Origin: UBA2705 sp963977125 | GTDB lineage: Bacteria; Pseudomonadota; Alphaproteobacteria; Micavibrionales; Micavibrionaceae | Direction: 5' to 3' | DNA: 64,000 nucleotides | Assembly (NCBI GenBank): GCA_963977125.1 | Contig: CAXBNJ010000003.1 | Span: forward strand, 310,001 to 374,000 | Part shown: in pieces, positions 8,639 through 17,192 of the stretch | How positions within the stretch are numbered: position 1 is the first letter of the stretch | Layout: each line of letters opens with the position of its first letter | Notes under the pieces: model-generated | What the model saw: only the letters and a program-made list of their open reading frames with translations | Database searches by the model: none | What the model was told of the DNA's origin: nothing | Position numbers and translations under genes: made by a program

Positions 8639-10123
8639 TTATTCTACATTGGGTAGTTCAGTGACAAGTGTGAAATCGTGCAATTGCGTGGCATCATGTG
8701 GTAAATCTTCAACCGTTAGGCCGCCTGCGATTACGCTAACAGCCCGTTCAGAATCCAGAAGCTCAGTGGCGAGTTTTTGGATATCTTCAGCGGTGACGGC
8801 TTTTAGTTTAGCGCCATGACTATCATAATATGTGCTCGGTAAGCCTTGCATTTGTAAACTCTGCATAATGCTTGATATGGCATCTGTTGATGTCAGGCTT
8901 AGCGGCATTGAGCCGATTAAATAATCTCGATGCGATTGCAATTCTTCTTCGCTGACGGGGATGTTTTTAAGTTTTGTTAGCTCATCCACGGTTCGCGTTA
9001 ATAGCTCCGCTACAGTTTCATTTTGCGAGGAGGCACTAATTTGCAACATATTAACAGCTTCGCCTTGTGAGAGGCCGCTATATATACCGTAAGTGAGGCC
9101 ATGTTTTTCTCTGATCTCTTCCATGAGGCGCGAGCCAAAGCCACTGCCACCTAATATGGTTGATAGTAAGCTCATCGCATAGTAACGCTCATCATCAATA
9201 CCGATGGAGGGCAGAGCGATCATAACTTTGCTTTGTGGCATATTATCAATTTTAAATAGGCTGCTTTTTCCACTTTCAGGCCATTGAAACGGCTCAACGG
9301 GGGCTAAAGGGCGAATGCGGTTTTGTTGAAGAGGGCCAAAAACATTTTCAATAGTTGTTGTCAACCGCGCAGGATCTATGTCCCCTGTGACGGCAATATG
9401 TAAGCGGTCGCGTGTGAAATTCTCCGTTACATAAGCTTTTAAATCAGCTTTGGTGATGGCTGCAAGGCTTGATAATGTACCACCGCTATTTTTAGCATAG
9501 GGATGGTCGCCATAAAGCGTATCGTTAAAAATACGTGCCGTAATCCAAGCAGGCTGGCTAAGGGATGATTTAATGCGGGCAATATTCGCATTACGCATAC
9601 GCTCTATTGCTTCGTCATCAAAGCGCGGTGAGTTTAAAGAGAGCTTTAACAAGTCAAAAGCTTTGTCTTGATAGCGTGTCAATGTCTTAAGAGAGCCTGA
9701 AAAATCATCGCGGGAGCTTGAAAAAGACAGTGCAATAGCATGGTCATTCAGCATTTTCTGAAAGTCTTTGCCGCTAAGCTGCCCTGCGCCTTCGTCTAGA
9801 GTATTTGAAACCATGCGTGCGATGCCCTGTTTTTCATCAGGGTCATAGGCCGCGCCGATATTCGAGAAAAAGAACTTTAATGATAAGACAGGAACGCTAT
9901 GGTCTTCGACAAACCAAATTTTCATACCAGATTGCGTTGTTAATTCCTGTATGGGAATAAAGGGCTTTACCGCTTCAATAGGGGCTATTTGTGGCTCTGT
10001 ATTGGTCGCTTGTTTGACAGTGTTTGCTGGTCCCGCATATGCCGTTCCTAAGGAGGAAACGCTTAACAGGCCAATCGCCATAAGTGATTTTAAAAATTGG
10101 GCGTTCTTATTCATTTGATTCAC
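8639..10123 (-). CDS. M16-family peptidase-like subunit without zinc motif
   Basis: A 494-residue exported protein (signal peptide about residues 1-30, ending near GTAYA) with two M16 lobes. The position where active family members have H-x-x-E-H reads 'GIARMVSNTLDEGAGQLSG', so the zinc ligands are missing. It should be the non-catalytic partner of the upstream M16 gene, as in the alpha/beta arrangement of mitochondrial processing peptidase-like pairs. The GTG start is supported by GGAGG five bases upstream; an ATG nine bases further in is less well placed. Its 5' end overlaps the upstream M16 gene by 17 bp, indicating one operon. Confidence 0.9.
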   Translation of the reverse strand: MNQMNKNAQFLKSLMAIGLLSVSSLGTAYAGPANTVKQATNTEPQIAPIEAVKPFIPIQELTTQSGMKIWFVEDHSVPVLSLKFFFSNIGAAYDPDEKQGIARMVSNTLDEGAGQLSGKDFQKMLNDHAIALSFSSSRDDFSGSLKTLTRYQDKAFDLLKLSLNSPRFDDEAIERMRNANIARIKSSLSQPAWITARIFNDTLYGDHPYAKNSGGTLSSLAAITKADLKAYVTENFTRDRLHIAVTGDIDPARLTTTIENVFGPLQQNRIRPLAPVEPFQWPESGKSSLFKIDNMPQSKVMIALPSIGIDDERYYAMSLLSTILGGSGFGSRLMEEIREKHGLTYGIYSGLSQGEAVNMLQISASSQNETVAELLTRTVDELTKLKNIPVSEEELQSHRDYLIGSMPLSLTSTDAISSIMQSLQMQGLPSTYYDSHGAKLKAVTAEDIQKLATELLDSERAVSVIAGGLTVEDLPHDATQLHDFTLVTELPNVE

Positions 10124-11624
10124 TTGAACCTCCGTTTATTTCGGCTGGCTGTAGGACTGTTAATGGCGTTGCTTCTGGTGCCGCTACGGCTTCTGTGTCT
10201 AGTGCAGGGTCACCAGTTTCGGGCAATAAGTAACCGTTAACGCAACGAGCGCTATCGGACAGAGAATGTCCTGCGGCGCGAATGGCGTCATTAGGCACGG
10301 CAGCGATATCCTCAGCCCAATATTCAACATCATTGATGCTGAGGTCAGTTGTGATGGCTTGGCCAAATATATAAGCGGGGCCTTGTAAGCTGTCTCGTGC
10401 AAAAATAGCGCTATTAATCAGGCGGTCTTTCGCTTCTTGAATTTCAGTATCGCTTGGTGGCTGTTCTGTATAGATATTGATTTCTTTATCAATCGCAGCT
10501 TCAAGCGCTTCGAGGGTAGTGCCCTCACGCGGTGAAGCGCTAATAGATAGCGTCGCTTCTTGTTTCGAGAAACCTGAATAATTAAGCGAGATGTTATTGG
10601 CTAATTGCCCTTTATTAACGAGGCTTTGATACAGACGTGTGGCTGATCCTCCATCGAGAATATTTGTGGCGATGTCCAAAGCAAGCGCTTGCGCTTTATC
10701 TGTCGTATAGCTGGGCGTGCGACATAAGCGGATAAAGTTAGGTTGTCTAACTTGTGCGTCTTTATAAGAGATGTTCTTCTCCCCCGGCAAAATCGGCGCG
10801 CTATATTCAGGGCCCGAGGCCGCTTTTTTTGCAGGAATAGAGCCATAAAATTCTTGCGCTAAAGCCTCGAGCTCATCACGGCTAATTGCACCAGAGACAA
10901 CTAAGACAGCGTTATTGGGGGCGTACCATTTCGCGTAAAAATCCATTGCCTCTTGATATTTAAGCGTAGCGATTTCTTCGCGCCAACCAATGACGGGTAC
11001 GCCATAAGCGTGGTTCGGAAATAAAGTTGCGCGCATCGTTTCCATTAAACGGGCGCTGGGGTTTGTATCTGTGCGGCTTGCGCGCTCTTCCAAAATAACA
11101 TTACGTTCTGATAAAAAATGCTCTTCAGGAATATTCAAATTAACCATGCGGTCGGCTTCCATGCGCATGATCTCAGGCAGATTTTCTGTCGCTATATTAA
11201 CAAAATAAGCCGTGAAGTCTTGCGCTGTGAAGGCGTTATCGTTACCGCCAAGGGCGCGGACCACACGCGAGTATTCACCGGGCTCCAAAATTTGTGTGCC
11301 TTTAAACATTAGGTGCTCAAAGAAATGTGCAAGGCCAGAATTGCCCCAATCTTCATCGGCTGCGCCAACTTTATACCACATCATATGTGAGACGATGGGG
11401 GCGCGATGATTTTCAATTAAGACAACTTCTAAGCCATTATCAAGCGTGAAGCTTTGCGCGTTAAAGGCTTTCCTTTTCTCAGCGGCGCGTTCCGCTTCGG
11501 CAAGGGCTTCGGCGGCAAGGGCTTTGTCTCGGGCGGCGCTTGTCAGGAAATGATCAGCAATTAAATAGCCGCCAGCGCTGAAACAAATTGAAATAAGTAT
11601 GATTAAAAAAAGTTTTTTGGTCAT
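10107..11624 (-). CDS. M16-family zinc metallopeptidase, catalytic subunit
   Basis: A 505-residue peptidase with an N-terminal signal anchor (residues 4-22) followed by an Ala/Glu/Lys-rich coiled-coil-like segment (30-52). The inverted zinc motif H-x-x-E-H is present as 'HFFEHLMFKGT' (H100, E103, H104), with the downstream glutamate region 'ERNVILEERASRTD'. The C-terminal lobe has the 'RLYQSLVNKGQLANNI' R/Y pair typical of M16 substrate binding. It acts in the periplasm, probably on peptides or misfolded envelope proteins, and forms an operon with the zinc-less partner that follows. Substrate unknown. Confidence 0.93.
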   Translation of the reverse strand: MTKKLFLIILISICFSAGGYLIADHFLTSAARDKALAAEALAEAERAAEKRKAFNAQSFTLDNGLEVVLIENHRAPIVSHMMWYKVGAADEDWGNSGLAHFFEHLMFKGTQILEPGEYSRVVRALGGNDNAFTAQDFTAYFVNIATENLPEIMRMEADRMVNLNIPEEHFLSERNVILEERASRTDTNPSARLMETMRATLFPNHAYGVPVIGWREEIATLKYQEAMDFYAKWYAPNNAVLVVSGAISRDELEALAQEFYGSIPAKKAASGPEYSAPILPGEKNISYKDAQVRQPNFIRLCRTPSYTTDKAQALALDIATNILDGGSATRLYQSLVNKGQLANNISLNYSGFSKQEATLSISASPREGTTLEALEAAIDKEINIYTEQPPSDTEIQEAKDRLINSAIFARDSLQGPAYIFGQAITTDLSINDVEYWAEDIAAVPNDAIRAAGHSLSDSARCVNGYLLPETGDPALDTEAVAAPEATPLTVLQPAEINGGSSESNE

Positions 11625-11736
11625 TATGTTTGCCCTGTTAATCCCTGTGTTATATCAAAGTGTTTATCAAAGATAATTTAAGTGCATTGATAGAGTTTTA
11701 TCATGTCTACGCGCTGATACAATATTTATTATACGC

Positions 11737-13014
11737 TTAAAAATAACGCGCTAAACGCAGCTGAACATAATCATCACGTGCAAAATCATATAAGCGATCA
11801 CCAAAATTAGCATTGGTTAAGAATCGAGCACGCAGTTCAGCGGAGTAATTTTGGCCGATACGGGTTGAGGCTTCAATATTGACAAATGTATCATTATCTT
11901 CGTGATCCATTGTGAATCCAGCAAGGATTTCTGTATCTTGCGTGTCATTAAATGCCAAGCGTGCCGCGGCGAAAACATCATTATTAGCAAGGCTATGCGG
12001 TGCTTTATCTTGGTCGCGGCCATCATATTGATATTCAAGTAAAAGTCCCAGATCGATATCGCTATCCATGACTTGATAAAAACTATATTCAAAGCCACCA
12101 ACAAAAGCGGCAAAAGAATCGCCTTGGCCTTCACGGCCAATAGCTTCAAGTTTCCAGAGCCATGATTCGTTTGTATATTGTAGATCAAGGCCAATTTGAT
12201 TGATTTGTTCGTAATGCGGGCGCAGCTTACCTTCACTAGTTAACTTTAAGATCGCTTCACGGCTGGTACCGGAAAAATAGGTCAGGCCAACATCAAATTC
12301 ACCAATATAATGGCTATAACGTGCGGCGAAATCGGGGTGCCATTCTTCAGCGCCGCTTTGATATGTTGCGTTATCAATATCAACAAGCGCGGGCGAACGT
12401 AAGCGGCCTTGTTCACCGGGATATGTTCTTTCGCGGAAATAAGGCAGAACATAAGCGGTCACACGTCCCCAGTCGTTTTGTGACGCAAGACGGATCATTG
12501 GCTGGCCGAGGTAATCTTCTTGATCCGGGTCTTCGACGAAATCAGTCTGGTTAATGATGTTAACCAGATGAGCGGATTCTGCAACGCCCCAAAATTCTTT
12601 ATTAATGCCAGCCAAAACGTCAAGGCCGTCGTTGTTATAGGCCCAATAGGCTTCACGAATATCGCCATGGCTGCGCTCTGCATCAACGGTTGAGCCGCGT
12701 AAAAAGGGAATGAAATTGGCGCGGTGATTGCCATCATCACTTCTGTAGCGAAATTCAGGATTAAATATCAATGAGAAATCTGGTCTGTTGACTTGCCCAG
12801 GCCAGTTTTTATTCTGCGTGAATATGCGCGCCTCAATACCCGTATAGCCATTAATATTCCATGCCCCTCTAAAAGCTTTTGGGGGCTTTGAGAAGAAAGG
12901 CTCTGCTGCGGTATCTGTTTTTGTGTACTCCTCAGCATAAGCTGAAGGTGCTGTAAAATTCGAAGACGCCAGAAAAGTTAGCAGGGTTAGGCATAGAGAA
13001 ATGGATTTTTTCAT
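11737..13014 (-). CDS. Predicted outer-membrane beta-barrel protein
   Basis: A 425-residue protein with a signal peptide (about residues 1-27, 'SNFTAPSAYAEE') and then alternating beta-strand patterns ending in an aromatic C-terminus ('LRLARYF'), the classic outer-membrane insertion signal. The 'GYTGIEARIF', 'NPEFRYRSDDGNHRANFIPF', 'REAYWAYNNDGLDVLAG' pattern resembles beta-barrel proteins found beside RND/MMPL exporters. It is the last gene of a three-gene run transcribed after an RND exporter and a lipoprotein-sorting-like protein, with only 35 bp to the latter. I infer that it is the outer-membrane component of that system. Exact family not determined. Confidence 0.75.
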   Translation of the reverse strand: MKKSISLCLTLLTFLASSNFTAPSAYAEEYTKTDTAAEPFFSKPPKAFRGAWNINGYTGIEARIFTQNKNWPGQVNRPDFSLIFNPEFRYRSDDGNHRANFIPFLRGSTVDAERSHGDIREAYWAYNNDGLDVLAGINKEFWGVAESAHLVNIINQTDFVEDPDQEDYLGQPMIRLASQNDWGRVTAYVLPYFRERTYPGEQGRLRSPALVDIDNATYQSGAEEWHPDFAARYSHYIGEFDVGLTYFSGTSREAILKLTSEGKLRPHYEQINQIGLDLQYTNESWLWKLEAIGREGQGDSFAAFVGGFEYSFYQVMDSDIDLGLLLEYQYDGRDQDKAPHSLANNDVFAAARLAFNDTQDTEILAGFTMDHEDNDTFVNIEASTRIGQNYSAELRARFLTNANFGDRLYDFARDDYVQLRLARYF

Positions 13015-13049
13015 TATAGGCTCTCACGCTAGAGTGATTTTATAACAAA

Positions 13050-13928
13050 CTAGTATAAAGTGTTTAACACACCCTTAACAAAATCCTTATCAGTCAGGCC
13101 ATTTTTAAAGCTATAAGGCCCGTAGACAAGATCCGTTGATTTACCAGTTTGGTGATTGTTCATTTTCATTAACTGTACGCGCCAATATTTGCCGTCATAT
13201 AGTTTGTAATTTAATGAATCGAGCGTTTTTAATAGGGAGTCTTTACGGTCGTAAAAAGTGATACGGCGCGTTTGGAAAACTTCAGTATCCGTCCAGCCAA
13301 TTTGGCGTGTATAGCCAGAGCGTTCATAAAGAGGGTATCTTTCAACCACATCACATGTAAGCTCTGGTGTGTTTGGGCATGGCTCTTGGCGTAGAAATTT
13401 GTATTTATATTTGTTCAGTTCTTGTGCGGTGAAATCTTCAAAAGCAAATTCACTGCCAACAAAAGGGCCCGATTTGTTTTTGGACGAGATTCTTTTGATT
13501 TTCTTCCCTTCAGGTAAAAATAACCACTGATCATCAGCATCTAAAATTTTAGCATGTGAGAGAAGCGCAGTACCTGAAACATCTGCAGGGCTATCAAATA
13601 TGATAAGTGAGCGGTCGCCAAGCCCCGTATCAGCAACTTCTTGCACGGTAAAGCGCATATCACGCGTGGCTTCTTGACCTTGCGCATTTCTAAGAACCAT
13701 TTTTAAGCTGACTTTATGGTCAGTGTAGCCAAGATCAGATTGATCCGCTTTTTTAGCAATAGCATAGCCACGATCTTCATCACTTTGTGCCGGGGTAGGG
13801 GCAGAGGCTTGATCTTGAGCTTGGGCTTTTGTCACCAAGGGCGCGCCGGTCGTCAAAAGCAAAACGCCAAAGAGAGATGCGCAAGCAACCCCTTTAGAAA
13901 TAAAATCGAATCTACTATGCATATTCAT
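13050..13928 (-). CDS. Outer-membrane lipoprotein-sorting-like (LolA-fold) protein
   Basis: A 292-residue exported protein: signal peptide about residues 1-38 (ending 'VTKAQAQ'), then a domain with 'DLGYTDHKVSLKMVLRNAQGQEATRDMRF', 'DVSGTALLSH', 'DDQWLFLPEGKKIKRISSKNKSGPFVGSEFAFEDF' features. These are characteristic of the LolA-like 'outer membrane lipoprotein-sorting protein' group that travels with MMPL/RND exporters. It probably binds a lipid or acylated cargo in the periplasm between the RND pump and the barrel encoded on either side. Gaps are 54 bp to the RND gene and 35 bp to the barrel gene. It is distinct from true LolA, which is about 200 residues long. Confidence 0.85.
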   Translation of the reverse strand: MNMHSRFDFISKGVACASLFGVLLLTTGAPLVTKAQAQDQASAPTPAQSDEDRGYAIAKKADQSDLGYTDHKVSLKMVLRNAQGQEATRDMRFTVQEVADTGLGDRSLIIFDSPADVSGTALLSHAKILDADDQWLFLPEGKKIKRISSKNKSGPFVGSEFAFEDFTAQELNKYKYKFLRQEPCPNTPELTCDVVERYPLYERSGYTRQIGWTDTEVFQTRRITFYDRKDSLLKTLDSLNYKLYDGKYWRVQLMKMNNHQTGKSTDLVYGPYSFKNGLTDKDFVKGVLNTLY

Positions 13929-13982
13929 CGTCCTTAAACTTGTGGTCGCGGCAGTGACCCTGCCGTTTATTAAAAAAATTAC

Positions 13983-16364
13983 TTACTTGTCGTCGGCAGC
14001 GAGTGTCGCGAGCTCTGCTGTTTGTAGTGTGTCAGTTTTGTCATTCAGCAGCAAGAGGCAAGGCAGCATTGTGAAGTCAATAATAAGAGCCACCATAATT
14101 GTTACAGCCGTCATCAAGCCAAGCTGTTCATTAACCATGAAGCTCGATGTCGACATGACAAGGAAGCCAATGGCCAAGACCAGTGATGTAATAATCAATG
14201 CTGCGCCGACTGTGCGGAAGGCATAAATAATCGCCCCTGGTTTGCTCAGACCTTTTTCACGGCGCGCGCGCAGATATTTAGATATGAAATGCACTGTATC
14301 ATCGACGACAATACCAAGGGCAACGGCGGAAACACCAGCCGCAGCCATGCCCACTTGTTGTACCGTCAAGGCCCATAGGCCAAAGGTCATTAATATCGGA
14401 ATAGCATTGGGGATAATGCTTAATGCCCCCAGTGTAAAGCTGCGTAGGCTGAGCATTAATATCAATGAAATGGCAATTAATGCGATGGCATTACCGCGCA
14501 GCATGCCTTCAATATTACGCTGAGAAATATAGGAGAACATCACGGTCGCGCCAGTGGGCGCAGCCACCATATAGTGCGGGGCATTATCCGTTAACCATTG
14601 TTCAGAATCCTTAATAAACTCACGGACTTGTTGTGTGGTGACATTATCTAATGTCGCGGTCAGACGAGAGGCGGATTTATCAAGATTGATCCGGTCATTC
14701 ATATCAAGGCCATAAGGCAATGAGATTTCGTATAATAATAAATATTGCGCAGATAACTCACGGCGGTCCGGTAATTTATACCAATCAGGATTATCGCCAT
14801 GCATGTTTTTATTCAAGCGCTTCATAATGTCGGTAATGCTATAGACATGACGAACGCCATCTTTATCGCGCAACCATTGGGCAAATTGATCGAGATGGTC
14901 AAGATATTCAGGCTCACTAATTCCGCCAGAGTTTTCTGCAGGGATAGAGAATTCCATCTGATAAACACCTGTCAGGTTTTCCATACCAAATTCAGCATCA
15001 CGTCGAAACTCGATGGATTCATCAAAATATTCAACCCATTGATCATTGAGTTCAATTTGCGGTATTGCGGCCATTAATGCGACGGCAATAATAACGCTAA
15101 CAGATAAGACAGCTTTGCGGCGGCGAATAATAAAGCGCCCGTGCTTTTCGAGCAGGCGCGTAAGTAGCGAATCTTTGCCCACCCCAGCAGAGGTTTCTGC
15201 TTTTACTTTTACGCGCAGTAAGCTCATTAAAGCGGGTAAGAAGGTTAAAGAGAACAGCCACGCTGCAACAATGCCAATGGCTGTGATATTACCAAGGTCC
15301 CTGAATGGTGGAGCATCCGAGAAGTTTAAAGTCAAAAAGCCGATAATTGTTGTGAGTGATGTCAGGCTAACAGGCACAAAATTAATGCGCAGAGAGTCAA
15401 TCAAGGCGTCGTTTTTACTCATGCCTTGGCGCATGTTTTGTAGCACAGAGACCAAAATATGAATGGAATCGGCAATCGCCAAGGTCGTAATAATTGTTGG
15501 GGCAACAATAGATATTGGGGTGAGCAATATACCCATAAATCCAGCAAGGCCTAAGGCGCAGATAAAAGAGAGCGCAATAATCGTAATTGCCGAAAATGTC
15601 GCCGATAGGGAACGCAAGCTGACCAGCATAACGAGGATCAACACTAAATACATGATCGGGGTTAGGGTCATCGCGTCTTTTTGCCCTGATTCGGCAAAGG
15701 CATTATTCATCATGGCAACGCCAGTGAGCGCGATCGTTAAGTCAGGATATTGGGCGCGTATATCGTCAGCAATCTGGCGAGCATACAGCGCCGATTGCGG
15801 CACTTCAGTAATGCTTTTTTCTGGATATTGTAAAACGACATTAATGCCCGTAGCGCGATTATCTTCGGCGATTAAAAGCCCTTCGAGCAGCGGCTCACTA
15901 TGGGCGATCTCTTCGCGTGCTTTAAGCTCCGCTAGACTTAAGTCTTTGGCTTCAAAAATTAGGTCATCAACGATCAAGTCATCTTGTTCAGCGTAGCTAT
16001 ATTGGAAGTTTGTAACGGAATCAACACGTATTGCGAAAGGGATTTGCCACGCCTGCTCAGTGATTTTCTCAACGGCATCCATTACGGATGGGGAGAAGAC
16101 TTCACTTGTGTTTGGTTTAACGACAAATAAAAGGCTGTCATTTTTTGTGTAGGTGTTTTGGAAGGCTTCAAAGGCAGTAAGCTCAGGGTTCTCTTGTGAG
16201 AAAAAGACGCGGTAACTATTAGAAAAACCAAGGTTTTTCATACCGTAACCAGTACCAATGACAGCCAGTAAGCTAAGAATAATCACTAACCAGCGAAATT
16301 TAAGTACCGTTTTAGCGAAACTGACAGCAAAATTATCAAAACCGCTATATTGTGCGTTTTTCAT
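13983..16364 (-). CDS. RND/MMPL-family exporter
   Basis: A 793-residue inner-membrane protein with the duplicated RND layout: helix 1 at about 25-47, a periplasmic loop, a block of five helices (about 230-390), a linker, then helix 7 near 415, a second loop and five helices (about 635-775). The helix 4-like segment 'IADSIHILVSVLQNMRQGMSK' and its counterpart 'VVDDTVHFISKYLRARREKGL' are diagnostic of the MMPL/HpnN-like branch, which moves lipids and hydrophobic molecules. It is the promoter-proximal gene of the three-gene cassette with the LolA-like and barrel proteins. No membrane-fusion protein is present, as expected for this branch. Cargo unknown. Confidence 0.92.
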   Translation of the reverse strand: MKNAQYSGFDNFAVSFAKTVLKFRWLVIILSLLAVIGTGYGMKNLGFSNSYRVFFSQENPELTAFEAFQNTYTKNDSLLFVVKPNTSEVFSPSVMDAVEKITEQAWQIPFAIRVDSVTNFQYSYAEQDDLIVDDLIFEAKDLSLAELKAREEIAHSEPLLEGLLIAEDNRATGINVVLQYPEKSITEVPQSALYARQIADDIRAQYPDLTIALTGVAMMNNAFAESGQKDAMTLTPIMYLVLILVMLVSLRSLSATFSAITIIALSFICALGLAGFMGILLTPISIVAPTIITTLAIADSIHILVSVLQNMRQGMSKNDALIDSLRINFVPVSLTSLTTIIGFLTLNFSDAPPFRDLGNITAIGIVAAWLFSLTFLPALMSLLRVKVKAETSAGVGKDSLLTRLLEKHGRFIIRRRKAVLSVSVIIAVALMAAIPQIELNDQWVEYFDESIEFRRDAEFGMENLTGVYQMEFSIPAENSGGISEPEYLDHLDQFAQWLRDKDGVRHVYSITDIMKRLNKNMHGDNPDWYKLPDRRELSAQYLLLYEISLPYGLDMNDRINLDKSASRLTATLDNVTTQQVREFIKDSEQWLTDNAPHYMVAAPTGATVMFSYISQRNIEGMLRGNAIALIAISLILMLSLRSFTLGALSIIPNAIPILMTFGLWALTVQQVGMAAAGVSAVALGIVVDDTVHFISKYLRARREKGLSKPGAIIYAFRTVGAALIITSLVLAIGFLVMSTSSFMVNEQLGLMTAVTIMVALIIDFTMLPCLLLLNDKTDTLQTAELATLAADDK

Positions 16365-16475
16365 TTTTAATCCTATGGTTCTACTCGAGATGCGTAGCTT
16401 TACGCTTTGAAGGGCGACTTTATGGATTGATTATACTGATTTATCTCGATCTGTCACTCGTGAAGTGAAGTAGTT

Positions 16476-17189
16476 TTAATTCTGCTTTAGGCAAGTAAGA
16501 TAAGTTTCCGCTGCTTTTAGATCTCGGCTTAGGCGCGCGCGTTGTTTTTCTTGTATCGGGTCAATGCCGAATCGTTCTTCTTCGTGCACAGCGCCTTGAT
16601 GCAGTTCTTCTACAAAAGCGGCATTAAACATCGCCTCGCATGTCGTTGCGCCTTCGACAAAGCAGAGCGCCATAATTAAAGACCCACAGCTTGCGGTTAA
16701 AAACTGCGCAATAGTCAGCTGTTCTGTCTCTAGGCCATCAACATGCGTTTTTACTTTTTCATGAGCGGCTGCGTCTTGGGTGAGAGCAATGAGCCCCGTT
16801 GTGGTCTCTAAGCTGTGGCCAAAATGATCAGTGAACCAGCTTACATAAGGGTCCCAAGCGGTGTTTTGTTTTTCGATTAACTCTTGTGGTCGATCCGTGC
16901 GATAGCATAATAAATCAGTATTCAGAAAATTTAGAATAGTCGCGGTGATCTCTGTGCGATGTTTCGTCACATAATCTAAAGCGGTATAGCAATATTGGGT
17001 GATCGGCATCGAATCGGGAATAATGTCATCCCCCTGCGCCATCCATTCCGCGCAGACTTCTTTGGCTAAGGATTCGGTCGGTGTATGGAGGATATGGCGC
17101 CCAGGCGTCGTTATGGGGCGCCCATCAAGCGTAATAAAAAATTGACCCGATTGTTCATTATATGTCGCGGTTTTGTAAAAACGTTTCAT
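16476..17189 (-). CDS. ATP12-family F1-ATPase assembly chaperone
   Basis: A 237-residue protein matching the ATP12 family, which in mitochondria chaperones the F1 alpha subunit and is found in bacteria essentially only in alphaproteobacteria. Diagnostic stretches are 'MKRFYKTATY', 'FITLDGRPITTPGR', 'LAKEVCAEWMAQGDDIIPDSMPIT' (the W-x-x-Q motif) and 'NTDLLCYRTDRPQELIEKQ..WDPYVSWF'. It is the last gene of a six-gene operon, 3 bp after the AsmA-like gene. No ATP synthase genes occur in the window. This gene is a main reason for assigning the window to alphaproteobacteria. Confidence 0.95.
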   Translation of the reverse strand: MKRFYKTATYNEQSGQFFITLDGRPITTPGRHILHTPTESLAKEVCAEWMAQGDDIIPDSMPITQYCYTALDYVTKHRTEITATILNFLNTDLLCYRTDRPQELIEKQNTAWDPYVSWFTDHFGHSLETTTGLIALTQDAAAHEKVKTHVDGLETEQLTIAQFLTASCGSLIMALCFVEGATTCEAMFNAAFVEELHQGAVHEEERFGIDPIQEKQRARLSRDLKAAETYLTCLKQN

Positions 17190-17192
17190 GGT

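Noticed and set aside
15463..15996. 177-residue frame antisense to the RND gene
   Set aside because: Ile/Ser/Ala-rich shadow of transmembrane-helix codons, with no ribosome site.
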